From CAADGY01 sp035714225 (GTDB lineage: Bacteria; Acidobacteriota; Terriglobia; Bryobacterales; Bryobacteraceae), in assembly GCA_035714225.1 (NCBI GenBank), contig DASTMK010000397.1:1-11657 (forward strand): a DNA stretch of 11,657 nt, given 5' to 3'. The notes under the pieces are model-generated. The model worked only from the letters and a program-made list of their open reading frames with translations. It searched no databases and had not been told where the DNA came from. A program made the translations under genes and the position numbers. The number at the start of each line of letters is the position of its first letter. Positions within the stretch are counted from its first letter, which is position 1. Positions 1 through 5,625 of this stretch are shown here, piece by piece.

Positions 1-798
1 GACGCCTTTACCAACCAGGCCCAGGTGCGCGTTCGTGGACGCGGGAGTGGCAGGCTTGTACCGGAGGATGATCAGCGCCGGCGGCTCCTCGCTGCCTTGC
101 GCAACGCCGAGTAGCGCGCCCATACCCAACTGTGCCATTCGATCCCGGTCCAGCAGTTCGAAGTCCAGGCCCTGTTCTTCGGCCAACCGGCGCGCGCGGT
201 CCGCCAGCACCATCGGGCTCATCCGATTGGCGGGTTCGTTCACCAGTTCGCGGGTAAAGTTCTGCGCCTCGGCAAGGATACGGCCGCGGCCGAGCGCCTG
301 CTGCCATTCGACCCCTGTGGAGGGAGCCACAACCGTCAGGCTGTCGAGCGCGCATTCCTCCTCTTTCGCGGTCTTGTACCGGCTGGGCTCGAAATCGCCT
401 GTAATCGCGCCTTCCACTGCCGCGGACACGTACTCCGGAGCAGCCCAAAGGGGGTCCAGAACCACCGCGATACTCCGGCAGCCTTTCCCTTTCAGGTGAC
501 GGACGCCCGCCGCAATCGCCTTCCGCAATTCGGCGGCATCGAAACGGTCCCGCTTGCCCGCGCCCACGGCGAGCACACGGCGGCTCTTCATCCCCGGCGG
601 CCTGTGCAGCAGGGCAAACGTGAGGGGCTTTCCGGTAAATTCGGCGGTGTCATAGATTTCCGCAAGCCAACCGCCGGTAGCGGAATTGACGGACGCGAAC
701 AATTCCGCCTTTTCCCGGTCCTCTTTTTCAAAGGAGAGAAGAATCAGCGCCTCGGTTTCGACGTCCCGAATGGGTGTTGCGATCAGTGAAGTTTGCAT
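1..798 (-). CDS. pepA: Leucyl aminopeptidase (PepA family), N-terminal part, runs off the left edge
   Basis: The minus strand is open from an ATG at 798 to the window edge: 266 codons starting MQTSLIATPIRDVETEAL, with no stop. It matches the M17 leucyl aminopeptidase family, cytosolic two-metal exopeptidases that remove N-terminal residues and usually form hexamers. The first ~150 residues fit the variable N-terminal domain. The region near residues 195-205 contains LVNEPANRMSP, the conserved entry to the catalytic domain. The sequence ends in LGLVGKGV, the start of the family's LVGKG-x-FD(S/T)GG metal site; Lys264 should correspond to the zinc-ligand lysine (E. coli Lys270). The remaining ligands and the catalytic Arg lie outside the window, so catalytic integrity cannot be judged. 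Full-length relatives have about 480-500 residues, so roughly 55% is visible. The gene starts 11 nt after the smpB stop and probably shares its transcript. No clear Shine-Dalgarno precedes the ATG. Confidence 0.9.
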   Translation of the reverse strand, partial: MQTSLIATPIRDVETEALILLSFEKEDREKAELFASVNSATGGWLAEIYDTAEFTGKPLTFALLHRPPGMKSRRVLAVGAGKRDRFDAAELRKAIAAGVRHLKGKGCRSIAVVLDPLWAAPEYVSAAVEGAITGDFEPSRYKTAKEEECALDSLTVVAPSTGVEWQQALGRGRILAEAQNFTRELVNEPANRMSPMVLADRARRLAEEQGLDFELLDRDRMAQLGMGALLGVAQGSEEPPALIILRYKPATPASTNAHLGLVGKGV

Positions 799-809
799 TC
801 TATTTATAA

Positions 810-1277
810 TCAGGCGGTTCGTCTGCCCAACGCAGCGCGCGCTTCCGCCTGCTGTTCCCGTGTGCGCTCCGCTTCCCGCTTGTCGTGCAGTTTTTTGCCC
901 TTGGCCAGGGCGAGTTCCACTTTGATCCTGCCTTCTTTGAGGTAAATTTTCGTGGGTATCAGCGAGAGACCCTTCTCGCGGGTCTTACCTGCCAGTTTGT
1001 CGATTTCGCGGCGGTGAAGCAGTAGCTTCCGGCGCCGCACCGGTTCGTGGTTCTCGCGATTACCGTGAGTGTAATGGCTGATATGGGCGTTGACCAGCCA
1101 GGCCTCGTTCGAAACGACTTCCGCATAGCTGTCTTTGAGCTGGATTTTGCCGGTCCGTGCGGATTTGACTTCCGTGCCCGTCAGGACGAGCCCCGCCTCA
1201 AACCGGTCCATCAAATGGTAATTGTGCCCTGCCTGCCGGTTATCGCTAAGAATCTTGAAGCCAGACTGAGTTGCCAC
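810..1277 (-). CDS. smpB: SsrA (tmRNA)-binding protein SmpB
   Basis: SmpB binds tmRNA and delivers it to stalled ribosomes for trans-translation in the cytoplasm. The protein carries nearly every family block in order: KILSDNRQAGHNY, RFEAGLVLTGTEVKSAR, LKDSYAEV, WLVNAHISHY, the NHEPVRRRKLLLHRREI stretch, EKGLSLIPTKIYLKEGRIKV and ELALAKGKKLHDKRE, then a basic tail (AERTREQ...GRRTA) as in the unstructured helix-forming C-terminus. I chose the GTG at 1277 (155 residues) because family members start just before the KIL-x-DNR block and are about 150-160 residues long, and because GAGGG lies 10 nt upstream. The same frame also opens at a GTG at 1352 (180 residues), but those extra 25 residues (RHPSGNTTQ...) do not look like SmpB, and the likely -10 box sits just upstream of that codon. 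It is the first gene of a probable smpB-pepA unit. Confidence 0.95.
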   Translation of the reverse strand: MATQSGFKILSDNRQAGHNYHLMDRFEAGLVLTGTEVKSARTGKIQLKDSYAEVVSNEAWLVNAHISHYTHGNRENHEPVRRRKLLLHRREIDKLAGKTREKGLSLIPTKIYLKEGRIKVELALAKGKKLHDKREAERTREQQAEARAALGRRTA

Positions 1278-1354
1278 TCGAAAAATGCCCTCAACGCTGG
1301 AAAACCGAGATACGTCAATCGTTTGTGTGGTGTTTCCAGACGGATGCCGCACAC

Positions 1355-1385
1355 TATATTAGCATAAACCTCTACGACTCAATAA
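1355..1385 (-). promoter_or_regulatory. Possible overlapping divergent promoters between smpB and the secretin gene
   Basis: The spacer at 1278-1386 contains a short AT-rich patch. On the minus strand, TTATTG (1385-1380), an 18-nt spacer and TAATAT (1361-1356) resemble a sigma70 -35/-10 pair. Transcription would start near 1349, which favours the smpB start at 1277. On the plus strand, TATATT at 1355-1360 could be a -10, with a weak TTTCCA (1333-1338) 16 nt upstream and a leader of about 20 nt before the secretin ATG. The two -10 boxes overlap, so polymerases could not occupy both at once. This is pattern matching only. Confidence 0.35.
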
Positions 1386-1386
1386 G

Positions 1387-3867
1387 ATGGACTTATCCAG
1401 ACGCCTCTTGAGCCTGCTGCTCGCCCTGCTGCTCGCCGCTCCCGCTACAGTGGAAGCCCGAAATCGCAAGGGCGACAAATTACTGAAAGAGGGCCAGCAG
1501 GCAGAGCAGAAAAAGAACTACGATGAGGCGCTGATCCTATATGAGAAGGCGGTGCTGGAAGATCCGTCCGAAACAGCCTACCAACTGGCGCTGAGGCGCG
1601 TCCGTTTTCAGGCGGCACAGGCCCACGTCGACAAGGGCAAGCAGTTGCGCGATGCCGGAAACCTGGAAGAAGCGCTGAAAGAGTATCAACACGCCTACGC
1701 CATCGACCCGAGTTCCATGATCGCCGAGCAGGAACTGCGCCGCACGTTCCAGATGATGGAACGTAATAAGAAGCTCAGTGCCGAGACCGGCCGCGAGTTG
1801 ACGCCGAAGGAACAGGGCATGACTCCGTCCCAGGCGGCGGACGCCAAATTGGAAGAGCGTATCTCGGGATATCAGCCCATTCCCGAACTGCGGCCCATCA
1901 CACCCCAGATCACGTCTCTCAAGATGAACAACCAGCCGCCGCGGGTCCTGTTCGAGACGGTCGCGAAGCTGGCCGGCATCAACGTGATCTTCGACCCAGA
2001 GTTTATCCAGCAGAACACCAGGCCCTCCAACTTGGACTTGAGTAATACGACCCTCCAACAGGCGCTGGATCATCTCGCCGTGTTGACGAATGCTTTCTGG
2101 AAGCCGCTTTCCGCCAATACGATCTTCGTCACGCAGAACAATCCAACCAAACGGCGTGATTACGAAGACCAGGTGGTGAAGGTGTTCTATTTGCAGAATG
2201 TCACCAACGTGCAGGAATTGCAGGAAATAGCCGTGACGGTGCGAAGCGTGCTGGAGTTGCGCCGCGCCTTCACCTATAACGCGCAGAACGCCATCGTTAT
2301 CCGCGCCGAGGCCGATAGAATCGCGCTGGCGGAGAAGCTGTTGCGCGATCTGGACAAGCCGAAGTCCGAGGTAGTGGTTGACCTCGTCGTGTTGGAGGCC
2401 AATCGTACGAAGACCCGCGACTTGGCCGCCGCTTTGCAATCGGCGGGCGGCGCGATAGGGCTGCGTGCGCCGGTGAATTTCACACCGCGCAACCCGGTGC
2501 TTTCGGGAAATGATGGGAACGGCGACGATAACGGCAACGATGACGGAGACGATGACAACGGAAACTCGAATACAAGCGGATTAGGAGGGATTCTCGGCTC
2601 CTCGAGCAGCGGCAACACTACGCAGGAGCAGGCGATTTCGCTCGCGCGGATCGGCAGAATTTCAACCAACGATTTTTCCATCACTCTGCCGGGCGCATTA
2701 TTCCAGGCCATGCTTTCGGACCGTTCCACCCGCGTGATCCAATCGCCGCAGGTGCGGTCGATTGACAATGCCAAGGCGGAGCTGCACATCGGAGACAAAT
2801 ATCCCTATGCAACGGGCAGCTTTCAGCCGGGCATTGGCTCGGTCGGCGTAAGTCCGCTGGTGAGTACCCAATTCCAGTTTGCCGATGTGGGCGTGAAACT
2901 CGTGATGACACCGAAGGTGCATGGCAGCGATGAGGTTTCACTGCACGTCGAAATGGAGATTTCGAGTGTGCGCGACCGCATCGACGTCGGGGGACTGTCG
3001 CAACCGGTTATCGGACAGCGTCGCGTAGTGCACGATATACGGGTGAAGGAAGGCCAGGTGACGCTGCTCGGCGGGCTGATGCAGAACCAGGACACCAATT
3101 CGGTATCGGGTCTGCCGGGAATCGCCAGTCTACCGGGATTGAAGTGGCTGTTCGGCAGCGAAAGCGTGGAAAAGAATCAGGGCGAATTACTGATCGCGCT
3201 GATCCCTCACATAGTACGATCGCAGGAACTCAGCGAAAACAATTTGAAGGGTATCTCATCGGGAACGGAGATGAATTATAAAGTGACCTATTCGTCACCC
3301 ACCCCTGAGAAACCCACCGCTCCTGTAGAGGCTCCAAAGCCCGAAGCGCCTCCGGCCGCCCCTGTACCGGGTGCGGCTCCCGAAGTGAAACCCGAAGCTC
3401 CACCGGTGGAGGCGCCAAAACCGGAAACACCTGCTGCGCCCGCTGCTCCCGCGGCTACGGCCTTGAGCTTCAACCCACCGGCGGTGGAAGCGCGGCTTGG
3501 CGCCGAGATCCCGGTCAGCATACAGATTCAGAACGTCACGGATCTGTTCTCGGCTCCTGTACGGCTGCGGTTTGATCCCAAGCGCCTTCGTCTGAATGAA
3601 GTGACTCGCGGCACGCTGCTATCCGGAGACGGCCAGAACGTAATTTTCACGAGAAACATCCAAAACGATGTGGGAGAACTGACGGTCAACCTGAACCGGC
3701 TGCCCGGGTCCGCCGGCGTGAGCGGTTCCGGCACTCTGCTGAACCTGACGTTCCAGGCGATCGGCGTGGGGCAGGCACAAGTAACCGTGGTCGATGGCGG
3801 ATTGCGGAATTCCCAGATGCTGTCGATTCAGGCCGGCAATCCCATCCTTGTAATCAATGTGAAGTAG
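1387..3867 (+). CDS. Secretin (GspD/PilQ-like outer-membrane channel) with TPR and cohesin-like domains
   Basis: 826-residue protein. Residues 1-24 form a Sec signal peptide (RR, leucine-rich core, cleavage likely after VEA). Residues ~28-130 contain about two TPR-like repeats (GDKLLKEGQQAEQKKNYDEA; KGKQLRDAGNLEEALKEYQH), probably for protein contacts. Residues ~175-250 resemble the secretin/TonB short N-terminal domain, and ~262-345 a second N (ring) domain. Residues 374-399 are an Asp/Asn/Gly-rich insert. Residues ~415-612 form the secretin domain, including VGVKLVMTPKV and GLPGIASLPGLKWLFG followed by LLIALIPHIVRS. Residues ~637-691 are a Pro/Ala/Glu linker with VEAPKPE twice. Residues ~692-826 resemble a cohesin-type beta-sandwich (ALSFNPPAVEARLGAEIPV...VRLRFDPKRL...LLNLTFQAIG). 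Secretins form the outer-membrane pore of type II secretion or type IV pili; the pseudopilin neighbours fit both, so no gspD/pilQ symbol is given. The cohesin-like assignment is less certain than the secretin assignment. Confidence 0.9.
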   Translation: MDLSRRLLSLLLALLLAAPATVEARNRKGDKLLKEGQQAEQKKNYDEALILYEKAVLEDPSETAYQLALRRVRFQAAQAHVDKGKQLRDAGNLEEALKEYQHAYAIDPSSMIAEQELRRTFQMMERNKKLSAETGRELTPKEQGMTPSQAADAKLEERISGYQPIPELRPITPQITSLKMNNQPPRVLFETVAKLAGINVIFDPEFIQQNTRPSNLDLSNTTLQQALDHLAVLTNAFWKPLSANTIFVTQNNPTKRRDYEDQVVKVFYLQNVTNVQELQEIAVTVRSVLELRRAFTYNAQNAIVIRAEADRIALAEKLLRDLDKPKSEVVVDLVVLEANRTKTRDLAAALQSAGGAIGLRAPVNFTPRNPVLSGNDGNGDDNGNDDGDDDNGNSNTSGLGGILGSSSSGNTTQEQAISLARIGRISTNDFSITLPGALFQAMLSDRSTRVIQSPQVRSIDNAKAELHIGDKYPYATGSFQPGIGSVGVSPLVSTQFQFADVGVKLVMTPKVHGSDEVSLHVEMEISSVRDRIDVGGLSQPVIGQRRVVHDIRVKEGQVTLLGGLMQNQDTNSVSGLPGIASLPGLKWLFGSESVEKNQGELLIALIPHIVRSQELSENNLKGISSGTEMNYKVTYSSPTPEKPTAPVEAPKPEAPPAAPVPGAAPEVKPEAPPVEAPKPETPAAPAAPAATALSFNPPAVEARLGAEIPVSIQIQNVTDLFSAPVRLRFDPKRLRLNEVTRGTLLSGDGQNVIFTRNIQNDVGELTVNLNRLPGSAGVSGSGTLLNLTFQAIGVGQAQVTVVDGGLRNSQMLSIQAGNPILVINVK
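2203..2224 (+). repeat. 22-nt exact direct repeat, copy 1 (inside the secretin gene)
   Basis: This segment encodes TNVQELQ in the secretin (residues 273-279) and is identical over 22 nt to 5572-5593; the bases on each side differ. Here it is ordinary coding sequence within the second N domain, so this is the likely original copy. Confidence 0.85.
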
Positions 3868-3870
3868 GCA

Positions 3871-4341
3871 ATGAGTATGAGGCGATGGCGGCAACGGGGG
3901 CTCACCCTGGTGGAATTGATTGTGGCATTCACCATTCTGCTCACCCTGACCAGCATGGCGGTGCCGATGGCCCGCATGAAAGTGAAGCGCGAGCAGGAGC
4001 GCGAACTGCGGATGGCGCTGCGCGAGATCCGCGCCGCGATCGACAAGTATAAGGATGCCGCGGACCTGCAACAGATCGGGCCGACCAAGATGGGGTCTGA
4101 GAATTATCCGGAAAGTCTGGAAATTCTGGTAGAGGGCGTATCGAAAACGGGAGCGGTGGATACGAAGGTGAAGTTCCTGCGCCGGATCCCCAAGGATCCC
4201 ATGACGAACTCCTACGACTGGGGGCTACGCAGCGTTCAGGACGATCCGGAGTCGATCGCATGGGGAGGCCAGAACGTCTTCGACGTATATACGAAGAGTC
4301 TCGACAAGGCGGCGGATGGTACACCCTATTCGAAGTGGTAG
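3871..4341 (+). CDS. Prepilin-like protein (type II secretion pseudopilin family), first of a tandem pair
   Basis: 156 residues, starting 3 nt after the secretin stop. The N-terminus MSMRRWRQRG|LTLVELIVAF is a class III (prepilin) signal: a short basic leader, cleavage after Gly10, and Glu15 at mature position +5, followed by a hydrophobic helix to about residue 31. A charged amphipathic helix (KVKREQERELRMALREIRAA) and a small globular C-terminal part follow. The C-terminal part contains RRIPKDPMTNSYDW and ends in DGTPYSKW, features shared with the next gene. By family, a prepilin peptidase should cleave it, and it would sit in the inner membrane or assemble into a periplasmic pseudopilus that works with the secretin. 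Its order in a secretin-pilin-pilin operon and its GspG-like end suggest a major or minor pseudopilin of a type II-like system; a type IV pilus subunit cannot be excluded. Confidence 0.85.
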   Translation: MSMRRWRQRGLTLVELIVAFTILLTLTSMAVPMARMKVKREQERELRMALREIRAAIDKYKDAADLQQIGPTKMGSENYPESLEILVEGVSKTGAVDTKVKFLRRIPKDPMTNSYDWGLRSVQDDPESIAWGGQNVFDVYTKSLDKAADGTPYSKW

Positions 4342-4720
4342 GCGCGGATTTACGATCGTCGAGCTGATGATCGTGCTGACCATCGTCGGCATTCTGGTCT
4401 CGATCGCGATTCCGATCTATCAGAAGTCAATCATTCGGGCGAAGGAAAGTGTCCTGAAGAGCAATCTTTTCACACTTCGAACGGTGATCGACGAGTACAC
4501 CTACGACAAACAGAAGGCGCCGCAGTCGTTACAGGACCTCGTAAACGACGGCTACCTGCGGCAGGTGCCTGTGGACCCGATGACCGGCTCGGATTCAACA
4601 TGGAAGATCATCATGGAAGATGCGATGAACAGCATCGACCAGACCGAACCGGGCATTTTTGATGTAAAGAGCGGGTCGGACAGGATGAGCCTGGAAGGAA
4701 CGCCATACTCCGAGTGGTGA
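4316..4720 (+). CDS. GspG-like pseudopilin, second of a tandem pair
   Basis: 134 residues. The leader MVHPIRSGRRG|FTIVELMIVL gives a prepilin peptidase site after Gly11 with Glu16 at mature +5, followed by a hydrophobic helix (IVLTIVGILVSIAIPIY). The rest follows the GspG layout: an alpha spine (KESVLKSNLFTLRTVIDEYT), QSLQDLVNDGYLRQVPVDP with DPMTG, and a C-terminal block with GIFDVKSGSD ending in EGTPYSEW. GspG is the main subunit of the type II secretion pseudopilus. The start lies inside the preceding gene, giving a 26-nt overlap in another frame; no other start gives a complete prepilin leader, which suggests translational coupling. The shared DPMT and GTPYS-x-W motifs show that this protein and the previous one are paralogues, but their middles have diverged strongly. 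Confidence 0.88.
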   Translation: MVHPIRSGRRGFTIVELMIVLTIVGILVSIAIPIYQKSIIRAKESVLKSNLFTLRTVIDEYTYDKQKAPQSLQDLVNDGYLRQVPVDPMTGSDSTWKIIMEDAMNSIDQTEPGIFDVKSGSDRMSLEGTPYSEW

Positions 4721-4763
4721 CGAGGCTGCAGACGAAGCGGCCCGCACACGGATGCTGTTATCC

Positions 4764-4769
4764 TATACA
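4764..4769 (+). promoter_or_regulatory. Possible -10 box of the tRNA-Ser gene
   Basis: TATACA ends 9 nt before the first base of the tRNA, so a start near 4776-4778 would give an almost leaderless precursor. No convincing -35 element is visible 16-18 nt upstream. Transcription could also arrive by read-through from the pseudopilin genes, which end at 4720. Confidence 0.3.
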
Positions 4770-4778
4770 GTGAATCAC

Positions 4779-4868
4779 GGTGAGGTGCGAGAGTGGTTGA
4801 ATCGGGCGGTCTCGAAAACCGTTGAACCTTCACGGGTTCCGTGGGTTCGAATCCCACCCTCACCGCCA
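4779..4868 (+). tRNA. tRNA-Ser (anticodon CGA)
   Basis: A complete 90-nt class II tRNA that decodes UCG serine codons. The acceptor stem is GGTGAGG (4779-4785) paired with CCTCACC (4858-4864), then discriminator G and an encoded CCA (4866-4868). The D stem is CGA/TCG. The anticodon arm is GCGGT-CTCGAAA-ACCGT (one G-T pair), which puts CGA at positions 34-36. A long variable arm with a GAACC/GGTTC stem is typical of serine tRNAs. The T arm is GTGGG-TTCGAAT-CCCAC. All stems close, so it should be functional. It stands between the secretion module and the PadR/efflux module. Confidence 0.97.
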
Positions 4869-4893
4869 GCATAGAATCATAACGTAGCGGCAA

Positions 4894-4932
4894 AGAGCCC
4901 AACTCGGTGGGTAATGATGTTAAACGGGCTCT
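4894..4932. terminator. Hairpin between tRNA-Ser and padR, possible bidirectional terminator
   Basis: AGAGCCC (4894-4900) pairs perfectly with GGGCTCT (4926-4932) across a 25-nt loop. It lies 26 nt after the tRNA and 12 nt after the end of the convergent PadR gene, where a two-way terminator would be expected. The tracts that follow are poor (TGTGTTCTT on plus; TTTG on minus), so intrinsic termination would be weak. Confidence 0.4.
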
Positions 4933-4944
4933 GTGTTCTTGTGG

Positions 4945-5337
4945 TCAGTCATGAGTGTGAGAACCCGACTGCGGCTTGCCCTTCGATTTCTTTGATCGGC
5001 GGCGGCCACCCTGCTTCTCCTCGAAGACCTCTCGATACAGTTCCTTCAACTGCGCCCGGATCAGATCCAGAGCGTCTGTTCCGAGTTTTGTGAGCCTGTA
5101 CTCTCTGCGGCTGTGGCTGTTCACAGGTGTGGCCCGGATGGGCTTCAGCCAACCATGGCTCTCCATTCGCCGGAGTAAGGGATACAGCGTCCCTGGGCTG
5201 ATGTCATAGCCATGCCGTCTGAGTTCTCCGATCATCCATTGCCCATACACGGTGCCTTCCGCTGCATGGTGCAGGATGTGGATTTTCCAGAAGCTCAGCA
5301 GCACTTCGCGGATGAGTTGTGAATCCTTGAGATCCAA
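4945..5337 (-). CDS. PadR-family transcriptional regulator
   Basis: 130 residues. PadR proteins are dimeric winged-helix repressors, often located beside the transporter genes they control and released by the exported compounds. The hallmark recognition region is clear: GYDISPGTLYPLLRRMESHG at residues 43-62, then wing residues SRREYRLTKLG at 76-86. A C-terminal helix (ALDLIRAQLKELYREVF) probably dimerises, and a very basic tail ends in GSHTHD. The start is a TTG at 5337, preceded at 10 nt by AAGGA; no ATG gives a full wing domain, since the first in-frame Met is residue 35. It is transcribed away from the TolC-RND-adaptor operon, from a promoter only 20 bp from that operon's promoter, so it is most likely its local repressor and probably autoregulated. 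The ligand cannot be predicted. Confidence 0.92.
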   Translation of the reverse strand: MDLKDSQLIREVLLSFWKIHILHHAAEGTVYGQWMIGELRRHGYDISPGTLYPLLRRMESHGWLKPIRATPVNSHSRREYRLTKLGTDALDLIRAQLKELYREVFEEKQGGRRRSKKSKGKPQSGSHTHD

Positions 5338-5343
5338 TTGCCG

Positions 5344-5372
5344 ATTGTCCTTGAGACTCGCTGAACTGTCAA
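5344..5372 (-). promoter_or_regulatory. Predicted sigma70-like promoter of the PadR gene
   Basis: On the minus strand a perfect TTGACA (5372-5367) is followed after 17 nt by GACAAT (5349-5344), four of six matches to TATAAT. The predicted start falls at about 5337, the first base of the TTG start codon, so the transcript could be leaderless. The AAGGA motif that would otherwise act as Shine-Dalgarno overlaps the -10 box. Confidence 0.5.
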
Positions 5373-5392
5373 TACCTCGCTGCGCAGTAACC

Positions 5393-5422
5393 TTGACGAG
5401 CGATTTCCCGCCTTGGTATAAA
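5393..5422 (+). promoter_or_regulatory. Predicted sigma70-like promoter of the efflux operon
   Basis: TTGACG (5393-5398), an 18-nt spacer and TATAAA (5417-5422) make a strong candidate promoter reading towards the TolC-like gene. A start near 5429 would leave a leader of about 197 nt before the ATG at 5626. The -35 elements of this promoter and the PadR promoter are 20 bp apart, so one bound repressor could affect both. Confidence 0.55.
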
Positions 5423-5428
5423 CGAGAA

Positions 5429-5458
5429 TCTACAACGACAGACGTAGACGAATATCGT
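5429..5458. promoter_or_regulatory. Short dyads downstream of the efflux promoter, candidate PadR operator
   Basis: Two inverted repeats touch each other just after the -10 box. TCTAC (5429-5433) and GTAGA (5444-5448) are separated by 10 nt. ACGA (5448-5451) and TCGT (5455-5458) are separated by 3 nt. Their position at the predicted transcription start fits a repressor site. The half-sites are short and no experimentally known PadR consensus was matched, so this is only a candidate. Confidence 0.3.
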
Positions 5459-5571
5459 AATATGCCAATTCAAGAGAGCGACCGCGTGCAACGGAACCTG
5501 AGCCCGGCATTCGTGGACCACGGGTTTACCGCGCGACTCCGCGGGGAAGAGGGGCCCTGAAAACGGCGAAG

Positions 5572-5593
5572 ACCAACGTGCAGGAATTGCAGG
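5572..5593 (+). repeat. 22-nt exact direct repeat, copy 2 (efflux operon leader)
   Basis: Identical over 22 nt to 2203-2224, beginning ACCAACGTG and ending TTGCAGG. Read in the matching frame it again gives TNVQELQ, then GNC and a stop; the codons before it show no secretin similarity. A 22-nt match between two sites in a window this size is not expected by chance, but its origin is unknown. Confidence 0.85.
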
Positions 5594-5625
5594 GGAATTG
5601 CTGAAAGAGAGCTGAGATCCGGCTG

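Larger units (their letters stand above)
5423..5625 (+). other. Long 5' leader of the efflux operon, no convincing gene
   Basis: After the predicted promoter about 200 nt precede the TolC-like gene. A 32-codon frame runs from an ATG at 5462 to a TGA at 5560 (MPIQESDRVQ...). It has no Shine-Dalgarno and no recognisable similarity, so I do not call it a gene. The segment also holds a GC-rich dyad (CCGCG 5529-5533 / CGCGG 5540-5544), a repeated GGAATTGC (starting at 5583 and 5595) and the 22-nt secretin-gene match at 5572-5593. It could be regulatory or the remains of a deleted gene. Confidence 0.35.

Noticed and set aside
8..448. Minus-strand open frame of 146 codons near the left edge
   Set aside because: It lies in a different frame of the same strand as the leucyl aminopeptidase, whose frame carries conserved motifs. 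The alternative reading is Arg/Gly-rich without similarity.
1537..2439. 300-codon open frame on the minus strand inside the secretin gene
   Set aside because: The plus strand encodes a clear secretin here. The antisense frame is rich in His, Leu, Gln and Arg as expected of reverse-read high-GC coding DNA and shows no family motif.
2506..2590. Repetitive-looking GAC/GAT/GGA/AAC tract considered as a tandem repeat or CRISPR-like array
   Set aside because: It is in frame within the secretin and encodes a Gly/Asn/Asp linker. There are no regular repeat units separated by unique spacers.
3295..3459. Pro/Ala-rich region considered as a separate gene or a frameshift between secretin and cohesin-like domain
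   Set aside because: The frame is continuous, and VEAPKPE repeats are typical of an interdomain linker. No stop or start separates the two domains.
5462..5560. 32-codon small open frame in the efflux leader
   Set aside because: No Shine-Dalgarno, no recognisable peptide and no coupling to the next start, so I do not annotate it as a gene.
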